A program made the translations under genes and the position numbers. Positions 33,672 through 40,037 of a DNA stretch of 40,037 nucleotides are shown one piece after another. The notes under the pieces are model-generated. The model was not told the DNA's origin, did not search any database, and worked only from the letters and a program-made list of their open reading frames with translations. Position 1 is the stretch's first letter, and the number at the start of each line of letters is the position of its first letter. Source of the DNA: Acidobacteriota bacterium (lineage in GTDB: Bacteria > Acidobacteriota > Terriglobia > Bryobacterales > Bryobacteraceae); NCBI GenBank assembly GCA_025350695.1, contig JANXXI010000121.1:1-40037 (forward strand), written 5' to 3'.

Positions 33672-34436
33672 CTACGAACCGATCTCTTCCAAAGCGGTCT
33701 TCGCCAGCCGTCCAAAATTCCCTTGCGGTTCCGCGGCGGCTGCTTTCGCAAAATGCTCGCTACTGGGCTTGGTCCTGCCTAACTCAGAATAGGCGCGTCC
33801 CATGCAATAATGCATCAACGCGCTCGCGGGCTTATCCTTCTCATTGCACAGAGCCGACGTTTCACGGTCTAGTTTTCCAATCTCCCACTCATCTTTGGCA
33901 TTAACGGCGACAGCCCAAGCAAGGGTGGACACAGCCTCGCACAGGTCCATTTTTTCGGGGTCCGGATCCGCGACGGAATCTGAGTAGGCGATCCGGGCCG
34001 CTACCTGCGCGTTGCTCAACGCTTTGGCCGGCTCGCCCCCTGCCGCAAGCCAAGCGGCAGCGACGGCCCGATGCCTAGCCGACCGTTCCGGTCCCTGGCG
34101 CAATGATTGCTCGAACGAAACAATTGCTTCGTCCAAACGGCCCAAGTCCACGAGCGTTGTACCGAGCGCCTCATGGATCAAGCTAAGTTCCTTCTTGTCC
34201 GTGCACCCGACCAGACCCTGCCGCAGCAGACGTTCCGAGTCTTCCAGCCTCCCTACCTTGTAAAGCAGCATACCCTTGAAATGGAAGTGGCGTTGCGAGT
34301 TCTTCCCAAGTGATTCGCACTTTTTCAAAGCAAGCTGGTAATCGCCTTCGCGATAGGCGGAGAGAACCGGATCTGATCCACCTCCACCTGCCGAAAACCG
34401 AGCGAAGGTCTTGGTGACGATTTTGAAAAATGACAC
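33672..34436 (-). CDS. TPR-repeat protein
   Basis: The 254-residue protein is almost all paired helices of TPR type: DPVLSAYREGDYQLALKKCE, then ALGTTLVDLGRLDEAIVSFEQSL shown here as LGTTLVDLGRLDEAIVSFE, and HYCMGRAYSELGRTK near the end. No signal peptide or enzyme domain is visible, so it is a soluble scaffold. The start is a GTG with GAGG 8 bases upstream. It ends 86 bases past the cytochrome gene, convergent with it. Confidence 0.75.
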   Translation of the reverse strand: MSFFKIVTKTFARFSAGGGGSDPVLSAYREGDYQLALKKCESLGKNSQRHFHFKGMLLYKVGRLEDSERLLRQGLVGCTDKKELSLIHEALGTTLVDLGRLDEAIVSFEQSLRQGPERSARHRAVAAAWLAAGGEPAKALSNAQVAARIAYSDSVADPDPEKMDLCEAVSTLAWAVAVNAKDEWEIGKLDRETSALCNEKDKPASALMHYCMGRAYSELGRTKPSSEHFAKAAAAEPQGNFGRLAKTALEEIGS

Positions 34437-34526
34437 GAGTAATCCTCTATTAGGCAGCCATCGGCGGGCGTTAACAATATCCTCACGGTGGTTTGACCCT
34501 AGACCTGCAGAGCAGGATTACTTAGC

Positions 34527-34654
34527 AGTTTGTTGAAAAACGGGGACTGACGGAACAGACAGCCTTTTTTCGCAAGTTACCCTTTAGAAAAATCAATCGC
34601 CTGCGATGGCGAAAAAAGATGTCAGTTTCGTCAGTCCCCGTTTTCCAACAAACT
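34527..34654 (-). repeat. MITE-like palindromic element, copy B (about 128 bp)
   Basis: Inverted copy of the element at 12557-12686. The ends are AGTTTGTTGAAAAACGGGG and its complement with one mismatch. It begins 90 bases upstream of the TPR gene and its right end lies one base before the stop codon of the metallophosphoesterase gene, where it would fold in that gene's mRNA and may serve as terminator. Confidence 0.85.
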
Positions 34655-34655
34655 C

Positions 34656-35273
34656 TCAGAGGGAAAGTCCGAGTTGCTGCAAATCGAGAAGAGCGCCGCG
34701 CCTACCGACGTTCTGTCCGACGGTCTTCCCTAGCTGGGCAACGACGCCTTCGCATTCGTGAATGTGGCCACAGTAGAAACGGACGGGCTGACTTGCGGCA
34801 ATAAATTCCGCAACAGCCGTGCTGCCGAAATGAGCGCCTGGCTTGGCTCCATCAAGCGGGGTGTCCTTTGGTGGGCAATGGCAGATCAGAATTAGCGGCT
34901 TAAGCGTGGCGAAGGGAGCCAAGCGCTCGACGATTTGAGTTTCTGAATATTCACCGGGCGTGTTGAACGGCGTGGGGTTCGAGTAACCTAACGCCGCGAC
35001 ATGATAGCCATCGATTTCAACCGAACGGCCATGGATTGCTTCAAACCCGAACTGATCGCAGAATTGCGCGATGTTTTCCTCGGATTCGTGGTTACCGGGG
35101 ATTACGTAGAGATTGCCGGCGCGTTTGCGCATCACTTCGCCAGCGGCGTCGAGGCCCTTCGACCAATTCACCAGATCGCCGGCGGCTATGTAGTAATCGG
35201 CCTCGGTATCGATTAGGCGGGCCAGGGATTTTAAGTCGCTGTGAATGTCGGAGAAGATTAGTATTTTCGACAT
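34656..35273 (-). CDS. Calcineurin-like metallophosphoesterase
   Basis: The 205-residue protein has the full metal-site set: FSDIHSD (DxH), AAGDLVNWS (GD), VIPGNHESEEN (GNHE), ILICHCPPKD and the ending YCGHIHECEGV (GHxH). Small soluble members hydrolyse phosphomonoesters or diesters, such as nucleotides; the substrate is not clear. No leader. Its stop codon touches the palindromic element at 34527-34654. Confidence 0.87.
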   Translation of the reverse strand: MSKILIFSDIHSDLKSLARLIDTEADYYIAAGDLVNWSKGLDAAGEVMRKRAGNLYVIPGNHESEENIAQFCDQFGFEAIHGRSVEIDGYHVAALGYSNPTPFNTPGEYSETQIVERLAPFATLKPLILICHCPPKDTPLDGAKPGAHFGSTAVAEFIAASQPVRFYCGHIHECEGVVAQLGKTVGQNVGRRGALLDLQQLGLSL

Positions 35274-35284
35274 AACTCCGCCAA

Positions 35285-35340
35285 ACCCTGGGCAGGCTGA
35301 CCATGGGGTCAGCGGCGGACGAGGGCGTCCGCTCTACCTT
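35285..35340. repeat. Dispersed double-hairpin palindrome, copy 2
   Basis: Stems GCTGACC-ATGG-GGTCAGC and GCGGAC-GAGGGC-GTCCGC, preceded by CCCTGGGCAG. Relative to copy 1 the changes are paired on both sides of each stem. It fills the gap between the metallophosphoesterase start and the arginine decarboxylase stop. Confidence 0.8.
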
Positions 35341-35350
35341 GGATTTACCT

Positions 35351-37363
35351 TTATGACTCCACGCTTTCCAGATACGTGTAGCCGTGCATTCCTTCTTCGT
35401 AGAAACGTAAATGCTGTCCCGCTTCTTCGTACCCTAGCCGTCCTTCGCGCACCGCTATTTCGAGATCCTTGCGGTAGGCTTCCACTAAGTGCTTCCAGTT
35501 GAACTGGACATACTCGAGCACTTCGCGCACGGTGTCTCCTTGAATTACGTGATCCAGTTGAATCTCTCCGGTTTCAGTCAGGTGCACGTGGACGGCATTC
35601 GTGTCGCCCAGCAGGTTATGCAAATCCCCAAGGATTTCCTGATAAGCGCCAATAAGGAAGGCGCCCAGATAATAATTCTGTCCGGTAAATTGGTGGAGCG
35701 GCAAAGTGTGCTTCACGTCGCGACGATCAATGAACCGGTCGATTTTGCCATCGGAATCGCAGGAGATATCACCGAGTACCGCGTGCCTGGTGGGCTTTTC
35801 GTCAAGCTGGTGAATCGGCATAACGGGAAACAACTGCTTGATGGCCCAGCTATCGGGCATACTTTGGAACAACGAGAAGTTGCAGAAGTAGGTATCGCTA
35901 AGCAAGCTCTCGAGGCCTTCCAACTCCTCGGGAAAATAATCGAGCCCTTTGGCTACCTGAAGAATGCGGCGCGAAATGTTCCAGTACAAGTTTTCGGCCA
36001 TGCTGCGCTGTTCCAAGGAAAGGAAGCCGAGGCTGAACATGTTCAGCGCCGAATCAAGGGACTGCTGCGCGTCGTGGTGGCTCTCGAGAAGATTTTTCGC
36101 GGTCAGCGATTTATAGGTCAACACCAGGTCAATCAGCGGCTGCTCGAAATCCTCTCGAATCTCCATGGGAACTTCATGATCGCCGAATCCGGTAACGCCC
36201 AGAACGTTGAACATCAGGCAGCTGTGATACGCCGTAACAGCACGCCCGCTTTCGCTGATGATGGTGGGATGCGGAACTTCGGCATCGTCGCAGACATTTT
36301 GTATGTGATGGACAACATCGTTCGCGTATTCGTCGAGCGTGTAGTTGACGCTCGATTCAAAATCGGTTTGCGAGCCATCGTAATCGATGCCTAATCCGCC
36401 GCCGACGTCAAGGGACTTCAGCCCCGCGCCAGCCCGTTTCATTTCCACATAAATTCGCGCGGCTTCAATTACCGCCTGCTTAATCTGGCGAATATTGGTG
36501 ATCTGGCTGCCTAAGTGGAAGTGCAGCAATTCGAGGCAATCTTCCATGCCTTCGGCCTTCAATCGTTCGAGCGCCTTCAAGGCTTCGCTGACTGTCAATC
36601 CGAACTTGGAGCGATAGCCACCGGACGACTTCCAGCGGCCAGCGCCACGCGCGGCCAGTTTCACGCGGACGCCGATGGAAGGACGCACGCCGAGCTTTTT
36701 GGCGTACTTGATGATCAGTTCCAGTTCGGTATATTTTTCGACGACAGGAGTGATGCGGCGGCCAATCTTGCAGCCCATCATCGCCAGTTCGATATATTCT
36801 TCGTCTTTGAATCCGTTACAGACTATGGGAGTCTGGTTATCGGCCAAGCCAAGAACAGCAAGCAGTTCGGGCTTTGAACCGGCTTCGAGCCCGAAGTTAT
36901 AGGGCCTTCCGTATTGGAAAACTTCTTCGACAACCTGCCGCTGTTGGTTTACCTTAATGGGGAATACGCAGCAGTATTCGCCCTTGTACCCGTTATCCAA
37001 AATGGCTGAGCGAAAGGCCTGGTGTAGTTCACCCATGCGGTGCTTCAGAATTTCTCCGAAGCGGATGAGGATGGGCAGATTGATGCCGCGCAGGACTAAT
37101 GTGTCGACCAGTTGTTTCAAGTCGATAGAGCGGGCGGGATCCTTAGCCGGATGAACCCAGAGGTGGCCATTAGCGCCTACGCTAAAGTAGCCCTTGCCCC
37201 AAGCGTTAACGTCATACATCTCCGAAGCGTCGGTTACGGTCCATTTTTCTGTTGGGTCAAGCTTGGGTGGTTCGTTCACTTTAGCGGTCGACAATTCCTG
37301 GTTCACCTCTTGGAGTGGCAATAGTTGAATCTTCAGTTTGATGCGAAATCGCCGCCTTCGCAA
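35351..37363 (-). CDS. speA: Biosynthetic arginine decarboxylase
   Basis: Up to 670 residues, close to the 630-660 of SpeA. The family start is DVNAWGKGYFSVGANGHLWV, PLP lysine is in CVFPIKVNQQRQVVEEVF, and LEAGSKPELLAVLG, LLHFHLGSQITNIRQ and DVGGGLGIDYDGSQTDF follow, with the cysteine region DISCDSDGKIDRFID near the C-terminus. The enzyme makes agmatine from arginine for polyamine synthesis. The longest frame starts at a TTG (37363) without a ribosome site. GTG 37306 or TTG 37294 (AGAGGTG about 8 bases before) are better, giving about 651 or 647 residues. Its upstream end overlaps the ATPase-like gene. Confidence 0.92.
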   Translation of the reverse strand: MRRRRFRIKLKIQLLPLQEVNQELSTAKVNEPPKLDPTEKWTVTDASEMYDVNAWGKGYFSVGANGHLWVHPAKDPARSIDLKQLVDTLVLRGINLPILIRFGEILKHRMGELHQAFRSAILDNGYKGEYCCVFPIKVNQQRQVVEEVFQYGRPYNFGLEAGSKPELLAVLGLADNQTPIVCNGFKDEEYIELAMMGCKIGRRITPVVEKYTELELIIKYAKKLGVRPSIGVRVKLAARGAGRWKSSGGYRSKFGLTVSEALKALERLKAEGMEDCLELLHFHLGSQITNIRQIKQAVIEAARIYVEMKRAGAGLKSLDVGGGLGIDYDGSQTDFESSVNYTLDEYANDVVHHIQNVCDDAEVPHPTIISESGRAVTAYHSCLMFNVLGVTGFGDHEVPMEIREDFEQPLIDLVLTYKSLTAKNLLESHHDAQQSLDSALNMFSLGFLSLEQRSMAENLYWNISRRILQVAKGLDYFPEELEGLESLLSDTYFCNFSLFQSMPDSWAIKQLFPVMPIHQLDEKPTRHAVLGDISCDSDGKIDRFIDRRDVKHTLPLHQFTGQNYYLGAFLIGAYQEILGDLHNLLGDTNAVHVHLTETGEIQLDHVIQGDTVREVLEYVQFNWKHLVEAYRKDLEIAVREGRLGYEEAGQHLRFYEEGMHGYTYLESVES

Positions 37364-38534
37364 CTACAAAATTGCTGAGTAACGGGATTGTCATGCTGGG
37401 GCGCTGGGCTTGATGTGCGGTGACGGGAGTTTTCCCTGGGATTTGGGCATTTTCCGATGCCTGGAAAGGCTGGCCAGGGGGCGAGCCGCAGACCGGGGGG
37501 TCTGCCCCACATTGGGCCTTTGGAGCCATGAGTTCGGGTGGGAGGATGATTGACGTTACGGACTGGCGGGCTTCGGGTTCCTGAAACATGGCTAGGAATT
37601 TTACCAACTCGTCGAGCAATGCGGTGAAGGTTTGAGCGGGGTCGAAAGCTTCCGCCTGATTGATTTCAATTTGGACTTGATCGCCCGTGATTTCGATGGG
37701 CGTTTCCGCGGCGATGAGCACGGGGCGGCGGAGGTTTGTTTGCAATGCGTCCCTGCGCTTACTGCATTGGGTTAGACGGGCATCGACACCCGCGGACAAG
37801 TTTGCGAGCGCTTCGCGGCGGCCTTCGGAGAGTTTGGTTCCAATGGAGAATGCCAAGATGCGGTTGGAGAGCGCGAGCTTGTGGAATTGACTTTCGAGGC
37901 GCGGGAGGACAAGAAGCGGGTGCGTTACTGGGTCGAGCAGCATGCGGAGTGCGCGTGCGGCTGCGTTGCGGGCTTGGCCGGTGAGGACGAGAACGGGACA
38001 GGGCTGATCGGGCAGCATAGCCGCTGTTAGCCAGGTGGCTAGCTTTTTTGCGGGGTCGGGCTTTAGGTGGAAACTTCGTTCGAGGGTTGTGACGAGGGTC
38101 AGCTTTGCGGGTTCCGGGGTGGGGTAGGGCAAATTGGAAGCGGGCCAGAGGAAGAAGTTTTCGTTGGGCTCGGCGAGTCTCCAACCTGCGCTGGTTACTT
38201 CGATGGCGGAGCAGTCCCAGGATTGGAGGTCGATGCGGTATTGGCAATTTTCGAGCGGTGCGGCGCGCAGGTGGAGTTGACGGGTGGGGGTGGCTGTGCC
38301 GTGAGATTCAAGGTCGAGATTGCGGACGGCGGCGGGGAGCATGGCGGGGGAGATGGGGAGGCCGGCTTCGTCGGCTGCGGTGGCGAACCAGGTATAGAAA
38401 TCTTCAGAGTGGAGCGGTACGTTGCGGTTGCCGGGGAGCTGAGCGAAGGGCTGGCGATCGGGCGTGAAGAAATAACTGAGCTTGTGGGCCAGTTCGCTGA
38501 GCTTGCGACTTACGTTTTGTGGTTTGTCGGCCAT
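37281..38534 (-). CDS. Primase/phage-type ATPase relative with a lost Walker A motif
   Basis: The 417-residue protein looks like a relative of the ATPase domain of phage-type primase-helicases. The middle part reads LTLVTTLERSFHLKPDPAKK, then PCPVLVLTGQARNAAARAL, LPRLESQFHKLALSNRILAF and LRRPVLIAAETPIEITGDQ, blocks in the same order as I recall for such domains. Where intact relatives have GxxGxGKS/T, this protein has TGQARNAAARAL, so ATP binding is doubtful. The C-terminus includes a stretch that is a dispersed palindrome (37459-37510), and the last codons overlap the start of speA. The family link is my recall and not certain. ATG 38534. Confidence 0.6.
   Translation of the reverse strand: MADKPQNVSRKLSELAHKLSYFFTPDRQPFAQLPGNRNVPLHSEDFYTWFATAADEAGLPISPAMLPAAVRNLDLESHGTATPTRQLHLRAAPLENCQYRIDLQSWDCSAIEVTSAGWRLAEPNENFFLWPASNLPYPTPEPAKLTLVTTLERSFHLKPDPAKKLATWLTAAMLPDQPCPVLVLTGQARNAAARALRMLLDPVTHPLLVLPRLESQFHKLALSNRILAFSIGTKLSEGRREALANLSAGVDARLTQCSKRRDALQTNLRRPVLIAAETPIEITGDQVQIEINQAEAFDPAQTFTALLDELVKFLAMFQEPEARQSVTSIILPPELMAPKAQCGADPPVCGSPPGQPFQASENAQIPGKTPVTAHQAQRPSMTIPLLSNFVVAKAAISHQTEDSTIATPRGEPGIVDR
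37459..37510. repeat. Dispersed double-hairpin palindrome, copy 3, inside a coding frame
   Basis: GCTGGCC-AGGG-GGCGAGC and GCAGACC-GGGG-GGTCTGC, nearly identical to copy 1 with one mismatch in the first stem. It is translated in the C-terminal part of the primase-like gene, which probably ended earlier before the insertion. Confidence 0.85.
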
Positions 38535-38879
38535 GTGTTTACCTGTGAATAGGGTGGCATGGCGTTGGGAGGAGTTGGGGGTTGCGCGGGTAGGGGATGG
38601 CTGTAAGTTGCTGCGGAGTATTGGGTTAGGGGGATGCGGATTCTTGAAATGGGTTGTGACGAGAGATTTTCGAGGGGATTTTCGTTGGAGGTAGAGGGAG
38701 GGTCCGGACTATGGGGGATTCATTATGGGCCAAGTGAACGCGAGTTAACGCGAATGAAAAATTAGGTGGAGATTGTGTCGACAGATTGTTGGGGGGACCG
38801 GCCCTCTAATTTTCACCCTCCGAGGGTATAAGTTAGAGTGTGTAAACGGCCATCGAAAGGATCACACTTAGAGATACCG
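38535..38879. other. Gene-free, G-rich region with IS256 left flank
   Basis: No gene is seen in these 345 bases. The plus strand is very G-rich from about 38560 to 38700. From about 38820 the sequence (GAGGGTATAAGTTAGAGTG and onwards) looks like the left flank of the IS256 fragment. A candidate quadruplex lies at 38567-38596. Confidence 0.55.
38567..38596 (+). promoter_or_regulatory. Candidate G-quadruplex
   Basis: Four G runs, GGG, GGGGG, GGG and GGGG, are separated by loops of 7, 6 and 2 bases. It sits 33 bases upstream of the primase-like start on the opposite strand. This follows the usual G3 N1-7 pattern, but function is unproven. Confidence 0.4.
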
Positions 38880-39251
38880 ATGGCTATAGATTTGAAACTT
38901 ATAGATAAGATGCTGGTGGACTACAAGTCGCCAGAAGAGATAATTGGCAAGGATGGTCTGCTCAAGCAGTTTACCAAGGCATTGCTGGAACGGGCGATGC
39001 AAGTGGAGATGAACATGCACTTGGGTTATGAGAAGCATGACCCAAAGGGGAATAACACAGGGAACTCGCGCAATGGATCAAGCAGCAAGACGCTACAAGG
39101 GGAATTCGGGGAACTGCAGTTAGAAACGCCGCGAGATCGCAATGGGAGCTTCGAGCCGAAGATCATAGCCAAGGGGCAAACGCGATTTGAGGGTTTTGAC
39201 GCTAAGATCATCTCGATGTACGCACGAGGGATGAGCGTGCGGCAGATTCGG
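38880..39251 (+). mobile_element. IS256-family transposase, 5' fragment
   Basis: ATG 38880 opens a frame with about 124 residues of IS256 (mutator) transposase: LLKQFTKALLERAMQVEMN, HLGYEKHDPKGNNTGNSRNG, GELQLETPRDRNGSFEPKII and FDAKIISMYARGMSVRQIR. Full transposases are near 400 residues with a DDE core. After MSVRQIR (39251) the homology stops and the rest of the open frame is antisense to the antitoxin gene. The whole catalytic part is missing, so the element cannot move itself. GTG 38838 would add 14 residues. Confidence 0.85.
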
Positions 39252-39332
39252 CGAAACGATTTCATACCGGCCGAGTTTGTCACCGGTAGAATGAGGCATG
39301 CTGTAGGAAGAAGTTTATCGCGCAAGGCGCAA

Positions 39333-39572
39333 TTAGTGCTCAGCAGGGTGCCGACTGCCGCCGATTTTCCGAAGCTCGATGACAAGACGCAGCGCATCGT
39401 TCACGTCTTTGTCAGTCCGAAACTCACTGTGAATCTCTGGTTCAATCAAAACCAAATTCGTTCCAGCCTGGTATTGCCTGGCGTATTTTCCTCGAACCCC
39501 ACCTTTCAGCAATTCAGTCAAGTCGTACTCTGGCCGTAGCTCGTCAGTTGTGCTTTTGCTGCGTGATTTCAT
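39333..39572 (-). CDS. Antitoxin-like partner of BrnT
   Basis: The 79-residue protein is of the kind encoded just after BrnT toxins: DELRPEYDLTELLKGGVRGKY, given here as DELRPEYDLTELLKGGVRG, then NLVLIEPEIHSEF and KDVNDALRLVIELRK. That is the ELRPEYDL-type antitoxin, and not the ribbon-helix-helix BrnA proper. Its start lies inside the end of the BrnT gene (29-base overlap). The last residues (GGSRHPAEH) come near the IS256 junction and may be altered. Confidence 0.72.
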   Translation of the reverse strand: MKSRSKSTTDELRPEYDLTELLKGGVRGKYARQYQAGTNLVLIEPEIHSEFRTDKDVNDALRLVIELRKIGGSRHPAEH

Positions 39573-39831
39573 ATGCTTTGTTTTCTTTACGCGTCAGTTG
39601 TCGCGCACTAATCAATCGAATTTTTCCATCGCGTTCGGTGTGAGCAACGATCAATAGCCGCTGTTGGTTTGACAATCCAACAGTAATTGACCGGCACTCC
39701 TCGACAGAACGATCAGGATCTGGAACAGTTGCTCCCAGCAGATCACCGAGTACCGTTGAGGCCTCTGCAAAGGTAACTCCATGCTTGCGCATATTCCCGG
39801 TCGCTTTGCGCGGATCCCAAACAAATTCCAC
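39544..39831 (-). CDS. brnT: BrnT-like toxin
   Basis: The 95-residue protein matches the BrnT family of RelE-fold ribonucleases: FVWDPRKATGNMRKHGVTF, EASTVLGDLLGATVPDPD, then RLLIVAHTERDGKIRLISAR and RQLTRKENKAYE, with the conserved arginine-histidine-glutamate positions of the family. The start is a GTG. It is followed by an overlapping antitoxin gene on the same strand. The frame is intact, so the pair may be functional. Confidence 0.82.
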   Translation of the reverse strand: MEFVWDPRKATGNMRKHGVTFAEASTVLGDLLGATVPDPDRSVEECRSITVGLSNQQRLLIVAHTERDGKIRLISARQLTRKENKAYEITQQKHN

Positions 39832-39866
39832 AGATTGTATTCTATCGAACTGCTAACGCAGATGCG

Positions 39867-40037
39867 CTACTTGCCCAGCCGCGCGGCCCAGTTTTGGACC
39901 ACCACCATCGGGAACTCCTGCTGGCTGCCTTCCGGCTCAGCTACCAAAAACCGTTTCCCGTCCTTTGCACTCTGGAAGTGGCCGAATTGGTCCGTTGTCC
40001 TGAACAGCGGCTCGGCGCGCCCCACCTGCACTCCCCC
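39867..40037 (-). CDS. C-terminal end of a PD40/beta-propeller protein (partial)
   Basis: The frame runs from the window edge to TAG 39867-39869. Its 56 residues read VQVGRAEPLFRTTDQFGH, KDGKRFLVAEPEGS and FPMVVVQNWAARLGK. This is the typical end of acidobacterial PD40/TolB-like propellers, often the C-terminal half of Ser/Thr kinases. The upstream part is outside the window. Confidence 0.7.
   Translation of the reverse strand, partial: GGVQVGRAEPLFRTTDQFGHFQSAKDGKRFLVAEPEGSQQEFPMVVVQNWAARLGK

Noticed and set aside
39252-39539. C-terminal part of the IS256 open frame
   Set aside because: No transposase homology after 39251; most of it is antisense to the BrnT partner gene.

Overview
The window looks like a chromosomal contig of a moderately GC-rich acidobacterium, most likely of the Bryobacterales/Solibacter type. 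This is an inference from gene content, not from a marker gene: a Ser/Thr kinase with a long TPR tail, an M56 peptidase fused to a GWxTD domain, a reaction-centre-type small cytochrome c, a FeeM-like acyltransferase, a twin-CxxC protein of a kind I associate with acidobacteria, and a PD40-type protein end. I saw no rRNA, tRNA or CRISPR array.

Layout. 1-1500 is a decayed accessory strip ending in a wrecked DUF4338 (DruA-like) gene. 1638-2132 is a secreted tyrosine-phosphatase-like protein. 2263-9706 (minus) is a tight run: Ser/Thr kinase, polysaccharide deacetylase, GH88 unsaturated-glucuronyl hydrolase, ribulokinase and a FeeM-like acyltransferase. 9972-14502 (plus) holds alpha-glucan phosphorylase, a MITE-like palindrome, a zinc-ribbon protein and a zinc alcohol dehydrogenase. 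14494-18190 (minus) is a compact operon, HAD phosphatase > deoxyhypusine-synthase-like protein > PfkB kinase > ROK kinase, with 4-base overlaps; this is the best candidate for an undescribed small-molecule pathway. 18358-18790 is a HicBA toxin-antitoxin pair whose toxin gene carries two single-base insertions. 19022-22394 (plus) is a GT2 glycosyltransferase, a DegT aminotransferase and a fused AroD-AroE. 22406-24254 (minus) is a cysteine-less ArsC/Spx-fold protein and the M56-GWxTD peptidase. 24426-29315 (plus) is a signal-peptide microprotein coupled to an amidase, a prepilin peptidase and a PAS-GGDEF-EAL protein.

29353-32786 (minus) is DUF6282 hydrolase, DMT exporter, CheY, CheX and CheW. 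32829-33585 (plus) is two small exported proteins, one a cytochrome c. 33672-38534 (minus) is a TPR protein, a metallophosphoesterase, arginine decarboxylase and a primase-type ATPase relative whose Walker A motif looks destroyed. 38880-40037 is an IS256 transposase fragment against a BrnT/BrnA-type toxin-antitoxin pair and the C-terminal end of a beta-propeller protein that leaves the window.

Two families of dispersed palindromes recur. One is a roughly 130-bp MITE-like element in two inverted copies (12557, 34527). The other is a roughly 50-bp double hairpin in three copies (17324, 35285, 37459), where differences between copies preserve base pairing. Together with the pseudogenes and two toxin-antitoxin loci they show a genome with active small-element turnover between otherwise housekeeping genes.
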